Origin: Deltaproteobacteria bacterium
Lineage (GTDB): Bacteria; Desulfobacterota; Desulfarculia; Adiutricales; Adiutricaceae
Length of the DNA: 38,932 nt
Assembly (NCBI GenBank): GCA_031263485.1
Contig: JAISFS010000130.1
Location: 1-38,932, forward strand
Direction of reading: 5' to 3'
Shown here piece by piece: positions 26,092 through 34,610 of the stretch. Made by a program: the position numbers and the translations under genes. The notes beneath the pieces are model-generated. The model had not been told where the DNA came from. It worked only from the letters and a program-made list of their open reading frames with translations, and did no database searches. Within the stretch, counting starts at the first letter, position 1, and each line of letters opens with the position of its first letter.

Positions 26092-26709
26092 CTACTCCTG
26101 GGGGCCCAGCCGCGCCTCGGCGCGGCTGGTCATGACGAGCTCCAGGACCTCGAGGTCCCCCTCGAGCCAGCGGCTCCTCACGGAGTACAGCACGAAGGCC
26201 GTGACCCCCACGGCGAGCCCCACGATGGTGGCGGTGAAGGCCACGACCAGGTCCGCGGAGAGCCTGGTCATGTCCCCCTGGCTCAGCGCGGCCAGGCCCG
26301 TGCTCATGGGGATGAGAGTCGCGATGAGCCCGGTGGAGGGGCCCATGCGCACGAGCACCTTCAGGAAGTCCAGCTTCTTCTTGTGCTTGCGGCCGGTGGT
26401 CCGCCAGAGCCGGTCGACCTCGGACCACAGCGCGGCCGAGTTCTTGCCGTTCTTCCGGTCCAGAATGCCTTCCAGGTCGCCCAAGGCCTCCCCCATGAAA
26501 TGGTTCAGGCGTCTGCGGCCCCTCAGTATGCCCGGCCAGTCGTCCGGGTCGGGTTCCTTGAGCCTTGCGCGTTCCGCCCATTCGGCGAGGAAGGCGCCCA
26601 ATGCCACGACGAGCCCCATGAAGGAGATGAGGAGCACTATCATGGCGGGATAGAGGAGCGAGGAGGAGATGAGGTACAGGATGGACTGGATGAAGGCGCC
26701 GAAGTTCAT
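26092..26709 (-). CDS. MotA/TolQ/ExbB-type proton channel protein
   Basis: This 205-residue protein has three membrane segments (about 20-43, 124-144, 152-176) with a basic cytoplasmic domain between the first and second. The last two carry the family pattern: MGPSTGLIATLIPMSTGLAAL, an SQGD turn, then ADLVVAFTATIVGLAVG. Proteins of this family form the proton channel with an ExbD-type partner, here the coupled DUF2149 gene. The ATG at 26709 is the only in-frame start just before the first helix; its ribosome-binding site is weak. The setting beside five CobN-like genes parallels hmu haem-uptake operons and archaeal CobN clusters. No TonB or outer-membrane receptor lies in the window. Confidence 0.82.
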   Translation of the reverse strand: MNFGAFIQSILYLISSSLLYPAMIVLLISFMGLVVALGAFLAEWAERARLKEPDPDDWPGILRGRRRLNHFMGEALGDLEGILDRKNGKNSAALWSEVDRLWRTTGRKHKKKLDFLKVLVRMGPSTGLIATLIPMSTGLAALSQGDMTRLSADLVVAFTATIVGLAVGVTAFVLYSVRSRWLEGDLEVLELVMTSRAEARLGPQE

Positions 26710-27044
26710 AATTAAGTCATCTGATCCGTCGCGGGGCCGCGCCCCGCAGGTACCGCGGCCTCCCGACCGCGGCGTGAGGCCCGCGGCGCGGCAGCGCCGC
26801 AAGAAAATAGACCGGGCATGGCCGAAGGGCGGCCAGGCGGCGGATGCCGCGAGTGGCTCTCGGTCCGGAAGGGGCTGACCGTGACTTGGTCCCGCGCCTC
26901 GGCCAGGGGCCTTGGAGACGGTCACCTGCCTGAGGCCCAGGCCGCAGAGTGCCGGGCGACCCGAACGCCGTGGGCCGGACGCCCCGTATCCTCCGTCCGC
27001 GCGTGCGGCCTTTCAGGATATGGAGCGGGCGCGGGGGTCGAAGG
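26710..27044. other. Gap between ExbB-like and DUF2162-like genes
   Basis: This 335-bp GC-rich stretch has no gene or clear signal. It could be a transcribed spacer of one minus-strand unit. Confidence 0.5.
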
Positions 27045-27878
27045 CTAGGGGCGGGCGGTCCGCTTGGCGTCCCTTCGCCCGCGCAGGAAACCCAGGGCGA
27101 GGAGCGCCGCCAGCGCGGTGAGGAGCACCGCGGGGCCGGTCCCCCACTGGAGAGTGTCCTCCTTGGTGTAGGAGGCTATGCGGTAGACCCGGCCCACGCT
27201 GGAGAACTGGGGCATCACCAGGGCGGACAGGATGAAGTAGGACGCGATGAGGATCATCACGAGCCCCAGGGTGTGTTCCAGGGGCTCCGCATCGCTGCCG
27301 CGGCCCAGGATCATGGCCAGCCCCGCGACCCCGGCCACGCCCAGGAAGGCGAGGTACAGGAGCCCGGTGGCGACCGCCGCGTTTTCGGGGAAATAGAGGA
27401 CCAGTCCGCCTAGCGCCATGAGGATGATGCTCAGGCAGACCGGGCAGGGGACGACCAGCGCGAGCCAGCCTTTGGAGGAGTTCGGGGTGCAGCAGGGGTC
27501 GGCGGGCGGGGTGGCGCAGCAATCGGCGCCGGAGGGCAGGCCGCCGGAGGCGGTCACGCCTGCCGCGCTCTCCTCCCCTCCGGATCTGAGAAGGATGAGC
27601 CCCCACAGGAGCAGGAACGCCGCCACCAGCCAGTGAAGGGTGATGCCGCCCTGCCACAGGGGGGCAAGGAGCTCGTAATGGGCGAGCAGGTTGATGCGGG
27701 TGACCAGGGCCAGCACCCCGCCGAACAGGGCGAGGTACAGGGCCATCACCCCCAGCGTGGCGTAGACCCTCCTCTTGGGCGGGCACTTCAGCCAAAGGTA
27801 GCTCCAGCCGAGGCCGGTCTTGACGCTGAAGGCCAGCATGGAGACCAGGAGCCCGAGCCACAGCGATTTGAGTTCCAC
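27045..27878 (-). CDS. Polytopic membrane protein, DUF2162-like putative transporter
   Basis: The GTG at 27878 is chosen because GGAGGT lies 9 nt upstream and the protein then starts directly with a membrane helix; codons further upstream look non-coding. The product has 277 residues with about six or seven helices. Between helices 3 and 4 is a loop with two Cys pairs (120-121 and 129-130), followed by CPVC (145-148) at the start of a helix. This could bind a metal ion. DUF2162 proteins are predicted transporters found beside CobN-like, DUF2149 and ExbB genes in methanogens and other anaerobes; the match here is by overall pattern and context. It is probably the first gene of the minus-strand array. 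A role in moving a metal or tetrapyrrole across the inner membrane is inference. Confidence 0.6.
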   Translation of the reverse strand: MELKSLWLGLLVSMLAFSVKTGLGWSYLWLKCPPKRRVYATLGVMALYLALFGGVLALVTRINLLAHYELLAPLWQGGITLHWLVAAFLLLWGLILLRSGGEESAAGVTASGGLPSGADCCATPPADPCCTPNSSKGWLALVVPCPVCLSIILMALGGLVLYFPENAAVATGLLYLAFLGVAGVAGLAMILGRGSDAEPLEHTLGLVMILIASYFILSALVMPQFSSVGRVYRIASYTKEDTLQWGTGPAVLLTALAALLALGFLRGRRDAKRTARP

Positions 27879-29386
27879 TGAACGGTACCTCCGCCCTCCG
27901 CTGCGACGGCCGCGGAGGATAGAAGATCCCCGCATGCCTCGGGCGCCCGACGTGGCGCGGGGCCCATGGCGCAAGCTCTTGCCGGAAGGCCGCGGGGCGG
28001 GCTGCGTAGGGGGCGCAGTACGCTCGGCCGGAAGGCGCTGGACGCCTGTCCGGGACGGCGGCCGCGTGGCGGCTCGGGGATCTCGTTATGGTTTACGGAG
28101 CGAGAAAAGATCTGGCAAGGCGTGAAAGGGGAGGAACGTCCCCGCCTGAAGCGGACGCGGTTCGTCCGACGGACGCCCGCTAGGGGTCCGGGAGCGGGGA
28201 GGCACCTTTTTTAAGTGGAGGAGTGAGGGGCTAGAGTCGCCGGGCTGTGTCCGGAGGGATGCTCCGGCGCCCCGCGCCCTGGAATCTCGATTCCGGGCCG
28301 GGCTCGTCTAGTTGACCCGAATCATATGGAATCGCGCCCGCCTTGTCAAGCCAAATCTTGGGGGGCCCTCGCCTTCCGTTCGCCGCCAAACCTAAGTCAC
28401 GCCTGAATTTTTTCACCTCCAACCCCAAAGCGGATCTACGAAGGCCCCGATTTTCTGTTATCGAAAGCCACGACTGCTTGTATCGTACAATATTCGCATA
28501 CTCTACCGGACGGAGAGCCGCCTGAAAATTACCTGTCACAGGAGCTCCGTGTCCCCCGAGCCGCAGAAGTGCCCCCGCGACTCCCGTAGCCCCCCGAGGC
28601 AACTGCGACTCTCCGGAGGGCTCGCGCCAAATTCATAAATGAGGTATGTGTAAAAAGTTTGAATTGGGCTTCACGGAGACAACGCGCCTTTCTTTTCAGG
28701 GGATGCCCCTGATGCATCTGTATTGACCGTGGAGGCGATATTTCGCCCAATCCGACATAAAGGTCGGCCTAATTGATAGGCGTCTGTTTTTGCCCTTCTC
28801 TTCTCAGGCTCGGAAGGGCTTTTTCCACAGACCTCATAAATCATCCCGGAAATTTGCTCGATCCATACAGCGTGAGTAGTCAACCCCATCGCCGGCCTCG
28901 CGCATGGTGCCATTGACAACGCGCACGTACCCGGGGCGCCCTGACGCCGCCTCAGCCGTCCACGGCGGGACGCCATCGCCGTTGCCTCGCCCCGTCCCCG
29001 CGACGCCACAGCGTTGGCTCGCCAGTCCGCGGGTCCCCCTGCCGTTGCCTCGCCCGACAGCCGGGCCCCGCGCCGCGATCCGGGACACTCCGGCATAGGC
29101 CATTCGTCTTTCGCCCATAACCAGACCGCGGAAGTCCCCGAACTTTCCGGGACGGGCCTTCACGACGCATTCCCCCATCCCTTCGAGCGGGCCCCGCCCG
29201 TACCGCCCGTCCTTGACCGCCCGGGGGCCCGTCGTTATAATCTTCGCGCACTCCTTCACTCCGTGCATCGCCTTCGCGCACACAGCCATCGGCCGGACGC
29301 CCGGCGAACCTTCGCCCGCCCGCGAGGCCAGCGCCTCGCCTGAAGCCCCCGGGCCCTCCCCGGGGCGCCGGAGAACCGCCCCACCT
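27879..29386. other. Divergent intergenic region between the chelatase array and cbi genes
   Basis: This 1.5-kb stretch separates two oppositely transcribed clusters. The part from about 28,300 to 28,900 is AT-richer than the rest. A plus-strand promoter for cbiD lies at 29213-29241. I found no convincing minus-strand promoter and no complete cobalamin riboswitch. Frames across it are short or compositional. Confidence 0.5.
29213..29241 (+). promoter_or_regulatory. Sigma70-type promoter upstream of cbiD
   Basis: TTGACC (29213-29218), a 17-bp spacer and TATAAT (29236-29241) form a near-consensus pair. Transcription would begin near 29,248, leaving a leader of about 140 nt before the presumed TTG start of cbiD. 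The leader has a CCCGGGCCCTCCCCGGGG-type stem but no cobalamin-riboswitch boxes that I can recognise. Confidence 0.6.
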
Positions 29387-30568
29387 TTGGAGAGGAAAGA
29401 CCGCAAAGAGCTCCGCACGGGTTTCTCCACCGGCACCGCGGCGACCGCCGCGGCGGTTGCCGCCGCGCGGACCTTGGCCGACGGGCTCCCGCCCGCATCG
29501 GTGGAGGTGAAGCTCCCCAAGGGAAGGACCCTCGATGTTCCCGTGGCCGAGGGGCGGATCGGGGAGGACGGCAGGGCCGTCTGCGTGGTGGTGAAGGACG
29601 CGGGTGACGATCCCGACGTCACCAACAGCGCGAGGATTGGCGCCGCGGTCGGGCGCAGGGTCGCCCCGGGCCTGGCGCTCTCCGGAGGCAGTGGGGTTGG
29701 ACGCGTGACCAAGCCCGGCCTGGTGCTGCCGCCGGGCGAGTGGGCCATCAACCCAGTCCCCCGCTCCATGATCCTGGAGAACCTCTCCCCGTTCCTGCCG
29801 GAAGACGGCCCTGGGCTCGAGGTGGAGATCTTCATCGAGGGGGGGGAGGACCTCGCCCAGAGCACCCTGAACCCTCGACTGGGCATCGTGGGAGGCCTCT
29901 CGGTTTTGGGCACCACAGGGCTGGTGAGGCCCTTCTCCAACGCGGCCTACATAGCGACCATCGACTCGGCGCTGTCCATCGCGCGGGCCGCCGGGCTCAC
30001 GGAATGCGTACTCACCACCGGCGGCAGGAGCGAGGGCCTGGGCCGGCGCGACCGGCCCGATCTCCCGGAGGAGGCCTTCGTGATGATAGCCGACTTCTTC
30101 GCCGGCGGGCTGAAGCTCGCCGCGAAGCGCGGCTTCCGCACCGTGGGGCTGGCCGTCTTCTTCGGCAAGGCCGTGAAGCAGGCCGCGGGCCACCCCTATA
30201 CCCACGCCCACAAGACCGATCTGGACCTGGCCCCCCTGGTCAGCTGGCTCCCCGGGATCCCCGATGCCGTGAAGGCCAGTGTCCTCGCCTCCAACACCGC
30301 CCTGCACGCCCTGGAGGTGCTCAAGGCCGAGGGCCTTACCGGTCTCGTGCCCAAGGTGGCTGAACGCGCTCTCGTCAGCGCCCGCAGCTATGCCGGGCCG
30401 GGGCCGGATCTCTGGATGCGGCTCTTCGACTTCGACGGGAGCGTCCTGGCGTACGAGACGCTCGCGGGGGACGGATCCGCAGGGGACGGCTCCTCGGCTC
30501 CCGAAGCAGACGGTGACGGGCCGGAGGGACTCGGCGCCGTCGGCGACGGTCCGGCGGAAGACGGCTGA
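29387..30568 (+). CDS. cbiD: Cobalt-precorrin-5B C1-methyltransferase CbiD
   Basis: CbiD methylates C1 of cobalt-precorrin-5B in anaerobic cobalamin synthesis in the cytoplasm. The N-terminus carries the family motif LRTGFSTGTAATAAA (residues 9-23). NPVPRSMI, TLNPRLGIVGGLSVLGTTG and TTGGRSEG follow in the usual order. The start is placed at a TTG (29387) just before this motif, because no in-frame ATG or GTG exists between the promoter and the motif and the frame further upstream runs through the promoter. The nearest GGAG is 13 nt away, so the start is uncertain. Length is 393 residues, slightly above the family norm, owing to a Gly/Asp-rich C-terminal tail (about the last 35 residues). It is the first gene of the cbi cluster. 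Confidence 0.9.
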   Translation: MERKDRKELRTGFSTGTAATAAAVAAARTLADGLPPASVEVKLPKGRTLDVPVAEGRIGEDGRAVCVVVKDAGDDPDVTNSARIGAAVGRRVAPGLALSGGSGVGRVTKPGLVLPPGEWAINPVPRSMILENLSPFLPEDGPGLEVEIFIEGGEDLAQSTLNPRLGIVGGLSVLGTTGLVRPFSNAAYIATIDSALSIARAAGLTECVLTTGGRSEGLGRRDRPDLPEEAFVMIADFFAGGLKLAAKRGFRTVGLAVFFGKAVKQAAGHPYTHAHKTDLDLAPLVSWLPGIPDAVKASVLASNTALHALEVLKAEGLTGLVPKVAERALVSARSYAGPGPDLWMRLFDFDGSVLAYETLAGDGSAGDGSSAPEADGDGPEGLGAVGDGPAEDG

Positions 30569-30884
30569 ACCGATCCCGCAAGGCCCTGGGCGTCACGGTC
30601 CGCCATTTGGTTCGGGCCCGGCCCGGGCGGCCCCGGCTTTCGACGCGCGGCGTTTTCGGGCCTGCCGCTCCCGTCTTCGCGCTCCGCGTTTCCGGGCCTG
30701 CCTCCCCCGTCTTCGCGCCTGCGTTTCCGCGCCTTCCCCTTTCGCCCACGGGCCTTCGCCACCGAGGTCCCGCTTCGCCGTTCGGCTTAAGCGGTCCCGC
30801 TTCCCGGTCCGGAATATCGCCCGTCGGCATTCCGGACACGCCTTTCGGCCCAAGCCCCTAACCCGCAGCTTCAAGGACTTCAAG
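30569..30884. other. Spacer between cbiD and cbiET with a 35-36-bp repeat
   Basis: A unit starting GCGTTTYCGGGCCTGCC occurs at 30650, 30686 and, diverged, at 30721. The rest shows no gene. Frames running through it join cbiD- and cbiE-frame codons but lack protein character. Confidence 0.6.
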
Positions 30885-32144
30885 GTGACGAAGAGCTCTC
30901 GCGAGAATAAGAAAGCCGCCGCCGGCGGTATCCTGGACCTGGTGGGGCTCGACCGCGCGGACGAGCTCGCGCCCGGTATCCGGAGGCTCCTGGAGAACGC
31001 CGAGGTTATCGCCGGCCCCCCGCGTTGGATGTCGGAGCTGGACGGCTTCCCGGGGGAAAAGCTCCCGCTGGCCGGCAAGCTGGACGACTGGCTGGAGGCC
31101 CTGGAGCTCAAGAGCCGGGACCGGCGCTGCGTGGCGCTCGCCTCGGGCGACCCCAACTTTTACGGCCTGGCCCGCAAGCTCTTGACGGTGGTGCCTCCCG
31201 AGAGGACCGTCATCCATCCGTCCACCACCACCGTGCAGAAGGCCTTCGCGAGGATGAAGACCACCTGGGCCGGGGCGGAAGTGGAGAGCCTGCACGGCAG
31301 GGACGGCTGGAGGGCTCTCTTCGCGGCGCTGTTCCGGGCAGGGCGCCCCGGCGCCTCCGGTCACGTCGCCGCCTACACGGACCCGGCCAACTCCCCGGAC
31401 GCCATCGCGCGCCGCGCTCTGGAGCGCGGCTGCGGCGGCGCGTGGGACATGACCGTCTTCGAGAACCTGGACGCACCCGGGGAGAGGGTCGTCTCGCTGT
31501 CCCTGGAAAAGGCGGCCGGGAAGAAGTTCGCGCCCCTGAACCTCGTCGTGCTCTCGCTCCGCGCGCCCTTCCGGGAGCTCTCCCTTGGCTTGCCCGAAAG
31601 CGCCTACGAGCACGAGGCCGGCCTCATCACCAAAAGCGAGATCCGCTCGGCCGCGCTGGGCACCATGCGCCTCGAGGGCCACGAGACCTTCTGGGACATA
31701 GGCGCGGCCTCCGGCTCCGTCTCCCTTGAGGCGGGGCTCCTCCTTCCCCGCGGAGAGGTCTGGGCCGTGGAACGCGAGCCGGGCCGGGTCGCGCAGGCCA
31801 AGGCCAACCGCGCGGCGTACGGATGCCCCCACGTGGAGATAGTCCAGGGGGAGGCCATGGAAGTCATACCCGATCTCCCCGACCCGGACAGGGTGTTCAT
31901 CGGCGGTTCCGGCGGGGATCTGGAGCGCGTCATAGGCGAAGCGCGCTCGAGGCTCTCCCCGGGGGGGACGGTTACCGCCTCCGTCGTGACCCACGAGAGC
32001 CTGAACACCGCCTTCTGGGCGCTGGACGCGCCCTCGGGCCCCGCCTCGGTCGTGCAGGTCTCCTGCGCCAGGAGCAGGGAGCTCTCCGGGTCCTTCTACT
32101 TCATCCCCCTGAACCCGGTCTTCCTGGTGACCAACACGTTCTGA
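30885..32144 (+). CDS. cbiET: Fused CbiE-CbiT precorrin-6B/7 C5,15-methyltransferase
   Basis: This 419-residue protein joins two enzymes, as in CobL. Residues about 14-215 form the CbiE (C5-methyltransferase) half, with LASGDPNFYGLARKL and HPSTTTVQKAFARM. Residues about 240-419 form the CbiT (C15-methylation and decarboxylation) half, with ITKSEIRSAAL and the SAM-binding WDIGAASGSVSLEA. The GTG start has AAGGA 10 nt upstream. The very N-terminus is odd: the CbiE glycine-rich loop, usually VGxGPGG or VGIGEDG, is shortened to VGLDRADELAP. This may affect SAM binding in that half. It lies 316 nt after cbiD and 346 nt before cbiF on the same strand. Confidence 0.88.
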   Translation: MTKSSRENKKAAAGGILDLVGLDRADELAPGIRRLLENAEVIAGPPRWMSELDGFPGEKLPLAGKLDDWLEALELKSRDRRCVALASGDPNFYGLARKLLTVVPPERTVIHPSTTTVQKAFARMKTTWAGAEVESLHGRDGWRALFAALFRAGRPGASGHVAAYTDPANSPDAIARRALERGCGGAWDMTVFENLDAPGERVVSLSLEKAAGKKFAPLNLVVLSLRAPFRELSLGLPESAYEHEAGLITKSEIRSAALGTMRLEGHETFWDIGAASGSVSLEAGLLLPRGEVWAVEREPGRVAQAKANRAAYGCPHVEIVQGEAMEVIPDLPDPDRVFIGGSGGDLERVIGEARSRLSPGGTVTASVVTHESLNTAFWALDAPSGPASVVQVSCARSRELSGSFYFIPLNPVFLVTNTF

Positions 32145-32490
32145 CGCCTCCCGGCCGGTACCCCGGACTCCGGCCATGGCTCCCGTCCTGCCGCCCCCGG
32201 CCACGCGGCACTCCTGGCCTCGGGCCCTCGGCCTAAGGCCTTATGGCCGCACGGTCACGCCTTCAGGCTCTCGCGCCCGCCTCCCCGAAGGTCCCTGCCC
32301 GCGCCTTGCGGGCGTCCATGCGGCAAGGCACGGCGTTTTCGGTGTCGGGCGGAAGGACGCCCCTGCCCGGAACGGCCAGACTCGCTCCATAATCGACTAA
32401 GCATCCTGCAACCAAGCGATTCGCTCCCGGCCCGCGCGTCCGCCCCAGGCGGCCCCTTCCGGACCGGAACCTTGCGGAAAGGCCGAAGAC
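32145..32490. other. Spacer between cbiET and cbiF
   Basis: This 346-bp stretch has no gene. The palindrome TAAGGCCTTA (32234-32243), flanked by GGCC on both sides, is the only notable structure. A GAAAGG ahead of the cbiF ATG serves as the ribosome-binding site. Confidence 0.5.
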
Positions 32491-33276
32491 ATGACACAGA
32501 ACCCCCATCCGGTTATCTTCGTAGGCGCCGGGCCCGGCGACCCAGACCTCCTGACCGTGGCCGGCAGGAAGGCCCTGGAGACCGCCGATCTCATCGTCAC
32601 GGCAGGCTCCCTGGTGAACCCGGAGATTTTGGCCTGCCGCAAGGCATCCTGCCGGGTGGAGGACTCGGCCCCCCTCGACCTCCAGGAGATAGTGAAGCTC
32701 CTCGTTGACGGCTGGAAGGACGGGTTCAGGGTCGTGAGGCTCCACACCGGGGACCCGAGCCTCTACGGCGCGACCCGCGAGCAGTTCGAGATCCTCAAGC
32801 GGGCGGGGGTGCCCTACCGCGTGATACCCGGCGTCACCGCCGCCATGGCGGCGGCCGCCCTGATCGGGCTGGAGTATACCCTTCCCGAGATCACCCAGAC
32901 GCTCATCCTGACCCGCGTCCAGGGGCGCACCCCGATGCCCCGGGGGGAGGAACTGGAGTCGCTGTGCTCGCACCGGGCGTCCCTGGCCCTCTACCTTTCC
33001 GCCGCCGAAGGCGAGGAGGTCTCCAGGATCCTCTCTGAGGCCTACGGCCCGGACAGCCCGGTGGCCCTCCTCTACCGGGCCACCTGGCCCGACTCGCGGG
33101 AGGTCTGGGCGACTGCCGGCACGCTCAAGGCGACCCTGGACGCCGAGGGGCTGGACCGCCACACGATCATGCTCTGCGGGCCCGCCGTCGCGGCGCTCAA
33201 GACCGGCGAGGACGTGCCCAAGTCCCGCCTCTACGACAAGAGCTTCTCCCACGGTTACCGCGAGGGGAAGGCCTGA
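32491..33276 (+). CDS. cbiF: Cobalt-precorrin-4 C11-methyltransferase CbiF/CobM
   Basis: This 261-residue SAM-dependent methyltransferase of the uroporphyrinogen-III methyltransferase superfamily methylates C11 of cobalt-precorrin-4. The N-terminal glycine loop VGAGPGDPDLLT (11-22) and HTGDPSLYG (about 88-96) are the expected SAM and substrate elements. IPGVTAAMAAAA and LTRVQGRTPMP are typical of CbiF. Length fits the family. It is followed after 47 nt by cbiG, so these two are probably co-transcribed. Confidence 0.93.
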   Translation: MTQNPHPVIFVGAGPGDPDLLTVAGRKALETADLIVTAGSLVNPEILACRKASCRVEDSAPLDLQEIVKLLVDGWKDGFRVVRLHTGDPSLYGATREQFEILKRAGVPYRVIPGVTAAMAAAALIGLEYTLPEITQTLILTRVQGRTPMPRGEELESLCSHRASLALYLSAAEGEEVSRILSEAYGPDSPVALLYRATWPDSREVWATAGTLKATLDAEGLDRHTIMLCGPAVAALKTGEDVPKSRLYDKSFSHGYREGKA

Positions 33277-33323
33277 CGGCACGGCGCGGCGCACCCGGAC
33301 GGGAAACTGCAGGACGGAGAAAC

Positions 33324-34610
33324 ATGACAGACGAGAGCCGGAACAACGGGGCTGGCGGGAACGACGCGGAGGGCGCGACCGGCGCCTCCCAAACCCGAGG
33401 CCCCTCGGTCGGGACTGCGGACACGCTCGGGACCGCTGACGTGTCAGGGACTGTGGACGGCGCCCGCGTGACCGCCGCCCCGGCGGGCCCGGGCACCGAA
33501 GGCGGCGCGTTGCGCGAATGCGGGGGCGGACCCGCCATCGGCCCCGCGGCGGGCTCGCGGACCGCGGTCTACGCGGTGACGCGACCGGGGCTGAAGATAG
33601 CTGGCATCATCGCGGCGGGGCTCTCCGCGGACCTTTACGCCCCGGAGCGCCTGGCGCCGTCCTCGCCGCCGGGGACCTTCTTCTACGAGACCTTCCTGGA
33701 TCTCGTCGCCTCCACCTTCCACCGCTACAGGGGCCACGTCGCCGTCGCCGCGACCGGGCTCATGGTCCGCGCCATAGCCCCGCACCTGGTCGACAAGAAG
33801 ACCGACCCTGCGGTGGTGTCCCTGGGGCAGGACGGGCGGTTCGCGGTGAGCCTCCTGTCCGGGCACCTGGGCGGCGGGAACGACCTGGCCCGTGCCGTGG
33901 CCGAGCTCACGGGCGGCACCGCGGTCGTGAACACCGCGACCGACATCGAGTCCAAGCCTTCGCTGGAGGTGCTCGCCCGCGACTGCCACCTGGCCATCGA
34001 GGACTTCGCGCGGCTCCCCCCGGTGAGCCGGGTGCTCTCCGAGGGCGGCAAGGTCCCCCTCTACGACCCGGACAACTTCCTGGCCCCGAAGCTGGTCGAG
34101 TGGCGGCGCTTTTTCCCGCCCATTGCAGAGAGTTCCGCCTTCGACCCGAACGCGCCCGGCTACCCCGTGACCCCGTCCCTGTACGTCGACTACCGCCTGA
34201 GGCCATTCCCCCGCGAGACGCTGGTGATGCGTCCGCCGGCGCTGGCGCTGGGGGTAGGCTGCCACAGGCACCTGGAACTGAGCGATCTGACGGGCCTCAT
34301 CGACAAGGTCCTGGCGGACAACCTCCTGTCCCCCCTGTCGCTGGCCCTCATCTCCACCGCCGAGATCCGCGCCTCCGAGCCGGCCCTCCAGGAGCTCGCC
34401 AGGCGCTTCTCCAGGCCACTGGTTGTGCAGTCCATGGAAGCCCTGGCCGCGGTGCAGACACCCAACCCCTCCGACAAGGTCTACGAGCAGATAGGAGTTT
34501 TTTCCGTATGCGAAGCAGCAGCCCGGCTTGCGGCCCGGATGGGCCCCCTCCTGGTCCCCAAGCAGAAGAACAGCAAGGCCACCTGCGCCCTGGCCCTAAT
34601 GAACTACTAG
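33324..34610 (+). CDS. cbiG: Cobalt-precorrin-5A hydrolase CbiG
   Basis: CbiG opens the lactone ring of cobalt-precorrin-5A and releases acetaldehyde. The central block ATGLMVRAIAPHL, VVSLGQDGRFAVSLLSGHLGG and NTATD is diagnostic. The C-terminal domain starts near ALGVGCHRH and ends KQKNSKATCALALM. Length is 428 residues because of about 75 extra N-terminal residues rich in Gly, Thr, Ala and Asp that look disordered. A GGAGAAAC precedes the chosen ATG, so the extension appears to be translated. The 3' end overlaps cbiH by 103 nt in another frame. Confidence 0.92.
   Translation: MTDESRNNGAGGNDAEGATGASQTRGPSVGTADTLGTADVSGTVDGARVTAAPAGPGTEGGALRECGGGPAIGPAAGSRTAVYAVTRPGLKIAGIIAAGLSADLYAPERLAPSSPPGTFFYETFLDLVASTFHRYRGHVAVAATGLMVRAIAPHLVDKKTDPAVVSLGQDGRFAVSLLSGHLGGGNDLARAVAELTGGTAVVNTATDIESKPSLEVLARDCHLAIEDFARLPPVSRVLSEGGKVPLYDPDNFLAPKLVEWRRFFPPIAESSAFDPNAPGYPVTPSLYVDYRLRPFPRETLVMRPPALALGVGCHRHLELSDLTGLIDKVLADNLLSPLSLALISTAEIRASEPALQELARRFSRPLVVQSMEALAAVQTPNPSDKVYEQIGVFSVCEAAARLAARMGPLLVPKQKNSKATCALALMNY

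Noticed and set aside
28231..28602. Minus-strand frame of 123 codons in the divergent region
   Set aside because: It has no recognisable family, an implausible Arg/Gly/Pro-rich composition and no ribosome-binding site. The AT-richer part is open by chance.
28530..28640. Possible cobalamin riboswitch (segment with GTGCCCCCGCGACTCCCGTAG on the plus strand)
   Set aside because: It faintly resembles the central CCCGCAACTG region, but the GGTG/AATCC core and the B12 box do not follow in order. It is also about 750 nt from cbiD and upstream of its promoter.
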